29,196 bases of DNA from contig CAZMGG010000069.1 in the NCBI GenBank assembly GCA_964565715.1, forward strand, positions 1-29,196. The letters run 5' to 3'. The stretch comes from CAZMGG01 sp964565715. GTDB lineage: Bacteria > Planctomycetota > UBA1135 > UBA2386. This document shows positions 7,793 to 13,775 of the stretch, piece by piece (position 1 is the first letter of the stretch; each line of letters begins with the position of its first letter). Position numbers and translations under genes: made by a program. The notes beneath the pieces were generated by a model. It was given only the letters and a program-made list of their open reading frames with translations. It ran no database searches and was not told the DNA's origin.

Positions 7793-9079
7793 ATGGTCCA
7801 GTCCGTCGATCGCCTGTTCGTGCACTGCAAGCAGCTCGTGACGCTGGCCGACGGGCCGGAACGGGGGGCGCGGCGGGGCCCGGCGATGGCGGCAATGGGA
7901 CTGGTGGAGGACGGCGCCATCGCGGTGACCGATGGCAAGGTGGTGGCGACGGGGCCCACCGACCGCATCGGCCGCGAGTTCCGCGCCCAGGAGGAGCTGG
8001 ACCTGTCGGGCTTCGTGGTGCTGCCGGGGTTCGTCGACAGCCACACCCATCCGGTGTTCGCGGCGACCCGCGAGCACGAGTTCCACCTGCGCTGCGCCGG
8101 CGCCGACTACATGGCGATCGCCCAGCAGGGCGGCGGCATCCTCAGCTCGATGCGGGCGGTGCGGGCGACGAGCGAGGCGGACCTGACCGCGGCGACGATC
8201 CGGCACCTGCTCGGCGCCGCGGCCCACGGCGTGACCACCATCGAGGCGAAGACCGGCTACGGTCTGTCGACTGCCGACGAGCTGAAGAGCCTGCGCGCGC
8301 TGGCGGCCGCCGCCGCCGAGGTGCCGCTCACCGTGCGACGCACGTTCATGGGCGCCCACGAGTTCCCGCCGGAGTACCGCCAGGACCGGGCCGCCTACGT
8401 CGAACTGCTGGTGCGCGAGATGCTGCCGGCGGCAGCACCGCACGCCGACTACTGCGACGTGTTCGCCGAGCCCGGCGTGTTCGATCGCGAGCAGACCCTG
8501 CGGATCCTGTCGGCGGCCCGCGCCGAGGGGCTGCGGCTGCGCATGCACGCCGACGAGATCCAACCGATGGGCGGCGCCGAGCTGGCGGTCGAACTGAAGG
8601 CCGACGCGGCGGACCACCTGGGCCGGATCTCGCTGGAGGGCCAGGAACGGATGGCGCGCAGCGACACCGTGGCCGGCCTGCTGCCGGGCACCGTGTTCTT
8701 CCTCGGCAAGGAGCACTTCGCGCCGGCCCGCAGCATGATCGACCGCGGCTGCATCGTCGCACTGGCCACCGACTTCAACCCGGGCTCCTGCCACACGCAG
8801 TCGATGACGCTGATCGCGACGCTGGCCTGCGTGAAGATGAAGATGACGGCCCCGGAGTGCATCACGGCGATGACCATCAACCCGGCGTTCTCGCTGCAGC
8901 TCGACGACCGGGTCGGCAGCCTGCATCCGGGCAAGCAGGCCGACTTCGTGGCGCTGGACCTGCCGAGTTGGGAGGCGATCGGCTATGCGTTCGGCGGCAA
9001 CCCGGTGGTGCTGACGGTGAAGGACGGTCGGCCGATCGTCGCCAACATCGCCGAGCGCGACCCGGACCTGTTCGGCGGC
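7793..9079 (+). CDS. hutI: Imidazolonepropionase HutI (3' end lost in gap)
   Basis: Amidohydrolase that converts 4-imidazolone-5-propionate to N-formimino-glutamate, the third step of histidine breakdown. The 429 residues visible include the metal motif DSHTHPVFA (H84, H86), EAKTGYGLS (151-159), MGAHE (H189), the HADEI motif (H252) and ATDFNPGS with the catalytic-pocket Asp327. It ends in the composite domain SLHPGKQADFVALDL and VKDGRPIVANIA. This matches the usual family length, so only a few C-terminal residues should be missing. The sequence runs into 10 N after DPDLFGG. It pairs functionally with ftcD downstream. hutH and hutU are not in the window. Confidence 0.93.
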
Positions 9080-9089
9080 NNNNNNNNNN
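9080..9089. other. Assembly gap (10 N) after hutI
   Basis: Ten N of placeholder sequence fall between the nearly complete hutI and a YD-repeat-like C-terminus. The two sides belong to unrelated proteins, so the gap hides an unknown length of DNA or marks a scaffold misjoin. Confidence 0.95.
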
Positions 9090-9090
9090 G

Positions 9091-9231
9091 GTCGAGTACA
9101 CGCTCGACGCGAGCGGCAATCCCACCGAGACGAAGCTCGGCGGCGAGACGGTGCGCAGCTTCGCGTGGGACGGGCACGACCGGCTGATCCAGATGGTGCG
9201 CAGGGGCGCGCCGGCCGACGCCGGGGACTGA
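9091..9231 (+). CDS. C-terminal fragment of a YD/Rhs-repeat protein
   Basis: The last 46 codons of an open frame that emerges from the gap and stops at 9231. It reads VEYTLDASGNPTETK, then RSFAWDGHDRLIQMV, then RRGAPADAGD. The spacing Y-T-L-D-x-x-G-N followed by F-x-W-D-G-x-x-R-L is that of YD repeats in Rhs and teneurin-like shell proteins, which are large secreted or surface proteins that often carry a variable C-terminal effector. Here the repeat is followed by only about ten residues and no toxin-like tail. It is unrelated to hutI, so fusing the two across the gap would be wrong. The rest of the gene, if present, lies in the missing sequence. Confidence 0.55.
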   Translation, partial: VEYTLDASGNPTETKLGGETVRSFAWDGHDRLIQMVRRGAPADAGD

Positions 9232-9274
9232 CGTCGGTTGACTCCCGGCCGCCGCCGGCCGACCATCGCCGGCG

Positions 9275-10189
9275 ATGTCCGGACCCCTGCTCGAGTTCGT
9301 CCCCAACTTCTCCGAAGGCCGCGATCCGGCGGTGGTCGAGGCCCTGGTGCGCGCCATGACCGAGGGCTCCGATGCCCGCTGTCTAGCTCACGAGATGGAT
9401 CTCAGCCATCATCGCTGCGTGATCACGCTGGCCGGGCCCGCCGGCGCGGTGGCCGAGGCGGCGTTCCGCGGCGCCCGGGAGGCGATGGGCCGCATCGACC
9501 TGCGCACCCACAAGGGCGAGCACAAGCGGATGGGGGCGATGGACGTCTGTCCGTTCGTGCCGCTCGGCTCGGCCACCATGGCGGACGCGGTGGCGACGGC
9601 GCGGCAGGTGGGCGCGAGGCTCGGCAAGGAGCTCGGCCTGCCGGTGTTCCTGTACGGCGAGGCCTGCACCCGCGAGTCGCGGCGCGTGCTGGGCAACTTC
9701 CGCAACAAGGAGTTCGAGGGGCTGCAGGCCCTGGTCGGCGGCGATCCGGAGTACGCGCCGGATTTCGGCCCGGCCCGGCTGCACCCCAGCGCCGGTGCGG
9801 TGGCGGTGGGCGCCCGCAACTTCCTGATCGCCTACAACGTCAACCTGCGCACCGACGACGTGCAGGTCGCCAAGGACATCGCCAAGGCCGTGCGCGAGAA
9901 GGACGGCGGCTTCAAGAAGGTGCAGGCCATGGGCTTCTTCCTCGAGGACCTCGGCCAGGCCCAGGTCAGCATGAACCTGCTCGACTTCACGGTGACGTCG
10001 ATCCGCACGGTGTTCGACGCGGTGGCGCAGAAGGCGGCGGAGCGGGGCGTCGAGGTGGCGGAGAGCGAGCTGGTGGGGCTGGCGCCGGCGGCGGCGCTGG
10101 ACGCGGCGCTGGCCCGGCACATCAGGCTGCCGGACTTCGATCCAGCGGCGCAGATCGTCGAGACCCGGCTGAAGTCGATGGGCGCGTAG
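9275..10189 (+). CDS. ftcD: Glutamate formimidoyltransferase
   Basis: Transfers the formimino group from N-formimino-L-glutamate to tetrahydrofolate, releasing glutamate. This is the folate-dependent end of histidine breakdown and uses the HutI product. The 304 residues cover only the two transferase subdomains, without the cyclodeaminase domain found in the animal enzyme. Signatures: FVPNFSEGRDPAVVEAL at residues 8-24, THKGEHKRMGAMDVCPFVPL with the likely catalytic His83, NFRNKEFEGL, LHPSAGAVAVGARNFLIAYN and QVSMNLLDFT. ATG 9275 gives the usual N-terminus (MSGPLLEFVPNFSEG). It ends five bases before the convergent DNRLRE gene. Confidence 0.93.
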   Translation: MSGPLLEFVPNFSEGRDPAVVEALVRAMTEGSDARCLAHEMDLSHHRCVITLAGPAGAVAEAAFRGAREAMGRIDLRTHKGEHKRMGAMDVCPFVPLGSATMADAVATARQVGARLGKELGLPVFLYGEACTRESRRVLGNFRNKEFEGLQALVGGDPEYAPDFGPARLHPSAGAVAVGARNFLIAYNVNLRTDDVQVAKDIAKAVREKDGGFKKVQAMGFFLEDLGQAQVSMNLLDFTVTSIRTVFDAVAQKAAERGVEVAESELVGLAPAAALDAALARHIRLPDFDPAAQIVETRLKSMGA

Positions 10190-10194
10190 CACCG

Positions 10195-11184
10195 TCAGTA
10201 GAGCCGCACGCCGACGCCGTTGCCGAGGTGGAACGTGCCCAGCGGCCCGAACGCGGTGGTCTGGGTGAACACCGGCAGGCCCGCCAGCGCCGCGTTGTTC
10301 GGCACCACCAGCACCAGATCGAAGCTGGTCTGCGCGATCGGCGCGAACATCACCAGGGTGTCCGGCGCCACCAGCAGGTGGCAGCCGGGGAAGCCGAAGA
10401 CGCCGAGGTCGAACGGCAGCGGGCCGCCGCTCCAGACGGTGTTGCTGCCGCCGAGCGCGACGCCGGGCAGGCTGCCGGGCAGGAGCCCCTGGGTCACGAT
10501 CCGGAAGCTGCCGCCGGGCCGCGGCAGGCCGCCGGCGAACGCCGACCAGGCAGAGCCGCCCTGGCTGGCGCAACCGGTGCCGAAGCTGCTGCCGAAGTCG
10601 AGTTCGAGGTAGGGCCGCAGGGCGGCATTCGGGGCCTCGCGGCTGTGGCCGTAGCCCGGGCGTCTGGCCCCGGCCGTGCTCTCGTTGGGGTCGCGGATCA
10701 CCATGCCGTCGTTGGCGAAGGTGCCGCTCATCCAGCCCTGCACCAGCGTGGTGATCTCGAACTGCTTCCAGCCGAGGCTGAAGGAGTCGCCGACGCAGGC
10801 GGTGGCCGCCACCGCGGCGTCGTGGCTCGGCCGGTTGTTCCAGGTGAGCGTGCCCTCGCTCCACGGCGCGGTGACGCGGTGCAGGTTGACGTTCAGGCAG
10901 CCGGCGGCGCTGGAGCGCGACTGGTACCAGAACAGCCGCGCCCGTTGCGGGATGCCGATCGCCGCGACGACGCTCAGGTCGAAGCGGATGTGGCCGCGCA
11001 GGAACCAGGTCGCCGAGGGGTTGCTGGTGCCTTCCTTGCCGAAGTTGAACTCGGCATCGCCGCCGTAGTTGGCCGTCGGCTGGCTGGAGTTGGCGGTGGC
11101 GTCGGCTGCCGCCGGCAGTTGCAGGATCTGGCCTGAGCAAGGCAGGACGCAGAGCAGGATGGCCAGGATGGCGCGTGAGGACAT
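10195..11184 (-). CDS. Secreted DNRLRE-domain protein
   Basis: A 329-residue exported protein. Signal peptide MSSRAILAILLCVLPCSG, then a DNRLRE-like beta domain at about residues 25-190. Diagnostic stretches are LPAAADATANSSQPTANYG, FLRGHIRFDLS, TAPWSEGTLTWNNRP, FEITTLVQGWMSG and GMVIRDPNE. The C-terminal third (from FGTGCASQGGSAW on) is a second beta domain ending in AGLPVFTQTTAFGP and LGNGVGVRLY. This ending resembles C-terminal domains common in secreted Planctomycetota proteins. Such proteins are thought to be extracellular or surface proteins; no catalytic motif is visible. ATG 11184 is chosen for the signal peptide and an AGG nine bases upstream. The region before it is rich in repeats and dyads. 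Confidence 0.75.
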   Translation of the reverse strand: MSSRAILAILLCVLPCSGQILQLPAAADATANSSQPTANYGGDAEFNFGKEGTSNPSATWFLRGHIRFDLSVVAAIGIPQRARLFWYQSRSSAAGCLNVNLHRVTAPWSEGTLTWNNRPSHDAAVAATACVGDSFSLGWKQFEITTLVQGWMSGTFANDGMVIRDPNESTAGARRPGYGHSREAPNAALRPYLELDFGSSFGTGCASQGGSAWSAFAGGLPRPGGSFRIVTQGLLPGSLPGVALGGSNTVWSGGPLPFDLGVFGFPGCHLLVAPDTLVMFAPIAQTSFDLVLVVPNNAALAGLPVFTQTTAFGPLGTFHLGNGVGVRLY

Positions 11185-11188
11185 GGGA

Positions 11189-11247
11189 GACCTGCAGGGG
11201 GGCGGCTCCAGGCTAGCCGGCCGACCAAGACCTGCCAGGGGGCGGCT
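11189..11247. repeat. Imperfect 19-bp direct repeat at 40-bp spacing
   Basis: GACCTGCAGGGGGGCGGCT (11189-11207) recurs as GACCTGCCAGGGGGCGGCT (11229-11247), offset by 40 bp. The first copy lies just before the DNRLRE start codon (minus strand), so the pair covers its leader or promoter region. Two factor sites on the same DNA face (about four turns apart) is one reading; a small local duplication is another. Confidence 0.6.
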
Positions 11248-11277
11248 AACGCCGGGTCCGGCCCGGGGGTCTGGTGG

Positions 11278-11434
11278 GTGCCGCCGAAGCCTGGACGTCA
11301 CAAAAACGAGCTTCCCTGAGCGATTCGAGCTTCGGCGGCACTTCCATCCTCCCCTGCAGACGACCGAGTGTGCCAAGGCGAGTGGCACCCGTCGTCACCT
11401 GCGGCCCTCGAGTGACCACTCCGGGGCCGCTTTT
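11278..11434 (+). other. Dyad-rich segment, candidate structured RNA
   Basis: Three consecutive inverted repeats in a 368-base gene-free stretch (11185-11552). The first has perfect 13-bp arms, GTGCCGCCGAAGC (11278-11290) and GCTTCGGCGGCAC (11329-11341), around 38 bases. That spacer holds a CGAGCTTC copy (11307-11314) repeated at the arm (11326-11333), so GAAGC could pair with either. The second has nested arms GACGAC/GTCGTC (11359-11364, 11391-11396) and GTGCCA/TGGCAC (11370-11375, 11383-11388). The third is the terminator-like hairpin listed separately. No promoter is evident on either strand. It could be a small RNA on the plus strand, a structured leader of the minus-strand DNRLRE gene, or chance pairing favoured by high GC. 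Confidence 0.4.
11401..11434 (+). terminator. Terminator-like hairpin with T4 tail
   Basis: Outer arms GCGGCCC (11401-11407) and GGGCCGC (11424-11430), inner arms GAGTG (11410-11414) and CACTC (11417-11421) around a two-base loop, followed at once by TTTT (11431-11434). The T tract lies on the plus-strand 3' side, although no annotated plus-strand gene ends here. This is why a short plus-strand transcript is considered. Confidence 0.45.
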
Positions 11435-11468
11435 CATTCCCATCGGAGTTGCCTGGAACTGGGAACGT

Positions 11469-11498
11469 GCCGGCGAGGGAGGGCAGCCCGTCGCCGGC
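11469..11498 (-). terminator. Hairpin downstream of the lipoprotein gene
   Basis: Perfect 8-bp arms GCCGGCGA (11469-11476) and TCGCCGGC (11491-11498) lie 55 bases past the stop of the minus-strand lipoprotein gene, with a GGG/CCC pair inside. There is no T tract, so any termination role is tentative. Confidence 0.3.
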
Positions 11499-11552
11499 GT
11501 GGACTGGCGACGGTGCTGCGGTGCCGGCACGGCAGCGGGCGCAGGCGCGGGC

Positions 11553-11942
11553 TCAGTTCGTGCCCAGCACCCGGCGGATCTCGGCGCGCAGGTTGCGGAA
11601 CGAATCGCGCAGGTCGTTGCGCGCCTGCTCGGTGGCGTCGGCCGCCTTCGCGCCCATCTCCGTCAGGCGTTGCCGCAGGGCGTCGCGGCGGGCGGGCAGC
11701 GTGTCGAGAGCCTGTCGCATCTCCTGGCGGACCTCGGCGCCGCCGGCCTGCACCCGTTCCTTGAGCGTCGCCAGATCGCGGTCGATGGCGGCCATCTCGT
11801 CGTCGAGGGCGCGGAGGAAGGCCGGCCGGTCGGAGGCCTCCGGCGTCGGCACCCGCGCCGGCGACGGGTCCTGCGGGTCGCGACGGTCGTTGCAGGAGGC
11901 GAGCAGGACGGAGAGCAGGGTGGGGATCAGGATGCGGTTCAT
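11553..11942 (-). CDS. Small coiled-coil lipoprotein
   Basis: A 129-residue protein with a lipoprotein signal (MNRILIPTLLSVLLASC, Cys17), a short Pro/Asp-rich linker (residues 18-40), and then a highly charged, almost fully helical region with heptad-like spacing (ALDDEMAAIDRDLATLKERV, VRQEMRQALDTLP, RQRLTEMGAKAADATEQ, NDLRDSFRNLRAEIRRVLG). No enzyme motif. It resembles small envelope-spanning or membrane-tethered coiled-coil lipoproteins in build only; I do not recognise a family. It lies 88 bases downstream of an ECF sigma gene in the same direction, so it may be a target or partner of that factor. It is not an obvious anti-sigma factor, because it lacks a cytoplasmic domain. Confidence 0.7.
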   Translation of the reverse strand: MNRILIPTLLSVLLASCNDRRDPQDPSPARVPTPEASDRPAFLRALDDEMAAIDRDLATLKERVQAGGAEVRQEMRQALDTLPARRDALRQRLTEMGAKAADATEQARNDLRDSFRNLRAEIRRVLGTN

Positions 11943-12030
11943 GGCGATCGTCTCTCAGGGTCGTGGTTGTCGGTGGCTCGATCGGCGCCGTTGCCGACGA
12001 GCCGGGGATGGCAGAGCGGGCCGCGTCGCC

Positions 12031-12648
12031 TCATGAGGCGCCGTCCGCTGCTTCGTCGCTCTCCTGCAACCGTTGCCGCAGCAGTTTCATGCCGCGGCAG
12101 AGGTTGACGCGTACCGAACCCTGGGTCATGCCGGTGCGCTCGGCGATCTCGGGTCCGGTGAGGTCCAGCAGCAGTCGCAGCAGCAGCGGCTCGCGATAGC
12201 AGGCCGGCAGATGCCGGATCTCGGCCAGGATCTCGTCGGCGGTCACCTGGTCGCCAGGGGGTGGTGCCACCAGGGTTTCGGGGGGCACGGCGTCCAGCGC
12301 CACCTCCAGGGACCGTCGCTGGCGGGCGAGGGCATCGCGGCCGGTATTGCGGGCGATGGCGCAGAGCCACGCCGGGAAGCTCTCCTTGCGGTGCAGGCCG
12401 CGCAGGGCGCGGAATGCCGCCATCGCCACCTCCTGGGCCAGGTCGTCGGCCTCGGCTTCCTGCACCATGGTCAGCAGGATGGTGTGGACGATGGGCGCGT
12501 GCTGCCGCCAGAGCGCCGCGAAGGCGCGTCGGCAGCCCTGCTGCGCCTTGCCGACCAGGTTCACCAAGGCGCGTGCTGCATCCCGGCCCGCAGGCCCTGG
12601 AACGTCGTCAGCGCCCTCCGGCGCGGTCCAGCACGCCTCGACTGCCAT
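12031..12648 (-). CDS. ECF RNA polymerase sigma factor
   Basis: A 205-residue sigma-70 family protein of ECF type. Region 2 lies at about residues 38-112 (AFAALWRQHAPIVHTILL, EADDLAQEVAMAAFRALR, FPAWLCAIARNTGRDAL). Region 4 lies at about 145-195 (LPACYREPLLLRLLLDL, TGPEIAERTGMTQGSVRV, LCRGMKLLRQRL), the usual helix-turn-helix. ATG 12648 follows the NTF2-like gene stop by five bases, so the two are probably one transcript. No anti-sigma gene with a zinc or transmembrane signature is next to it. Downstream lies a small lipoprotein. The factor is a candidate regulator of the neighbouring envelope genes; promoter targets cannot be deduced here. Confidence 0.88.
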   Translation of the reverse strand: MAVEACWTAPEGADDVPGPAGRDAARALVNLVGKAQQGCRRAFAALWRQHAPIVHTILLTMVQEAEADDLAQEVAMAAFRALRGLHRKESFPAWLCAIARNTGRDALARQRRSLEVALDAVPPETLVAPPPGDQVTADEILAEIRHLPACYREPLLLRLLLDLTGPEIAERTGMTQGSVRVNLCRGMKLLRQRLQESDEAADGAS

Positions 12649-12653
12649 GGTTG

Positions 12654-13121
12654 TCAGTAGTCCTGCCGGCCGGCGGGCGAGAGGTGCAGGTGAGCGATCC
12701 GCAGCTGCTGGCCGGTCTCGCCGCGGATGACGACCGAGGTGGCGCGGTAGAGACGGGTGTCCGTCAGCGGGCGCTCCACCTCGAAGGCGACCACGATGGC
12801 GGCCGGCGCATCGGCGACGATCGTGCTGGACAGGATCTTCGCCGGCGGTGCATCCTCGATCGGCCGGCCCCAGAGCGTCACCAGCTGCTCGATCGCGGTC
12901 TTGCCCTCCAGCTTGACGGGCTTGTCGCCACGGTCGAGCACGTAGAGGAGCGGTGTGCTCGTGAACAGCCGACCGGCGGCCGTGGCATCGCCGCGGTCGA
13001 GGGCGGCCAGGAGCTGCTGCTGCAGTTCGACGGCCGGATCCGTGGGCCTTGGCGCAGGGGCTGGACGGAACGGGGCGATCGCCATCAGGACGGCGGTCGC
13101 CAACATCATGGGCAGTCTCAT
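12654..13121 (-). CDS. Exported NTF2/SnoaL-like protein
   Basis: A 155-residue protein with an N-terminal signal (MRLPMMLATAVLMAIAPF) and then one domain of the NTF2-like or DUF4440 type. Visible stretches are ELQQQLLAALDRGDATAAG, TPLLYVLDRGDKPVKLEG, AIEQLVTLWGR, AAIVVAFEVERPLTDTR and VVIRGETGQQLRIAHLHLS. The fold pattern is an opening helix pair, a TAIEqL helix, then strands. No catalytic residues can be assigned; many such proteins are binding or accessory modules. ATG 13121 is preferred over the longer frame because a GGAG sits 9-12 bases upstream and the signal starts there. It is followed after five bases by the ECF sigma gene. Confidence 0.7.
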   Translation of the reverse strand: MRLPMMLATAVLMAIAPFRPAPAPRPTDPAVELQQQLLAALDRGDATAAGRLFTSTPLLYVLDRGDKPVKLEGKTAIEQLVTLWGRPIEDAPPAKILSSTIVADAPAAIVVAFEVERPLTDTRLYRATSVVIRGETGQQLRIAHLHLSPAGRQDY

Positions 13122-13282
13122 GTGGGTCTCCGGCGCTGCCACGGAGCAATCTCCGGGCCGTGCGGGCAGCACCGGGATCGCTGCGCCGAATCGGAGCCGC
13201 CACTGCCGGAAGCAGGCCCCATCGGCCCCCGATGTCTGTTCCTCGGGCCCCGGGCACGCCCATTGCTGATCCCGCCGACATC

Positions 13283-13756
13283 ATGACCACCAGCGTCAAG
13301 GCCAGCGTCGATGTCGGCGTCCCCGTGCGCACCGCGTACGACCAGTGGACCCAGTTCGAGGACTTCCCGCGCTTCATGCACCACGTCGAGCGCGTGCATC
13401 AGGTGGACGATCGTCACCTCCACTGGGTGGCGCGGTTGGGCGGCCAACGCGTCGAGTGGGATGCCGAGATCAGCGAGCAGATCCCCGACAAGCGGATCGC
13501 CTGGCACTCGGTGGGCGGCGCGCGCCATGCCGGCGTCGTCACCTTCCATCGGCTGTCCGACGACCGGTGTCGGGTCATGCTGCAGCTGGAGTTCGAGCCG
13601 GAGGGTGTGATCGAGAAGGCCGGGACCGCCCTCGGCCTCAGCCAGAAGGAGATCGAAATGGACCTGCGTCGCTTCGCGGAGTTCGTCGAGAAGCGTGGTC
13701 GGGCCACCGGCGCCTGGCGGGGCGAGATCGCGTCGCCGGACGACGCCCAGGGTTAG
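13283..13756 (+). CDS. SRPBCC-family (cyclase/dehydrase-like) protein
   Basis: A 157-residue cytoplasmic protein with the START-like SRPBCC pattern: TTSVKASVDVGVPVRTAYDQ, then WTQFEDFPRFMHHVERVHQV, WDAEISEQIPDKRIAWHS and GVVTFHRLSDDRCRVMLQLE. It ends with EIEMDLRRFAEFVEKRG. This is the subgroup annotated as polyketide cyclase/dehydrase or coenzyme Q-binding, typically a ligand-binding cup with no fixed enzyme activity. Such genes recur beside stress and envelope genes like those that follow. ATG 13283 gives the full first strand. It faces the minus-strand hybrid kinase gene, which ends 19 bases away. Confidence 0.85.
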   Translation: MTTSVKASVDVGVPVRTAYDQWTQFEDFPRFMHHVERVHQVDDRHLHWVARLGGQRVEWDAEISEQIPDKRIAWHSVGGARHAGVVTFHRLSDDRCRVMLQLEFEPEGVIEKAGTALGLSQKEIEMDLRRFAEFVEKRGRATGAWRGEIASPDDAQG

Positions 13757-13775
13757 TCCGCTCCGGTCCGCCTGT

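Noticed and set aside
6866..8926. 686-codon minus-strand frame opposite the sigma factor and hutI
   Set aside because: It is His/Arg/Gln-rich shadow sequence. The plus strand carries complete sigma and amidohydrolase motifs.
7793..9231. A hutI-YD-repeat fusion protein read across the N run
   Set aside because: The two parts belong to unrelated families, the YD-repeat part is in a different frame from hutI across the 10 N, and the N are a placeholder of unknown true length.
9383..11140. 585-codon minus-strand frame across ftcD and the DNRLRE gene
   Set aside because: It is a shadow of ftcD on the other strand and an alternative frame of the DNRLRE gene, with no recognisable domain.
11278..11434. 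Glycine-riboswitch-like pieces on the minus strand (CCGAAG, then GCTCAGG, with GGAGTG upstream)
   Set aside because: The GCAA segment and the P3 hairpin between the two boxes are missing, and the downstream gene is a secreted beta protein, not glycine metabolism. The resemblance is too partial.
11246..11530. 94-codon minus-strand frame in the dyad-rich spacer
   Set aside because: It runs through all three dyads, has no ribosome-binding site or domain, and its composition is like random high-GC translation.
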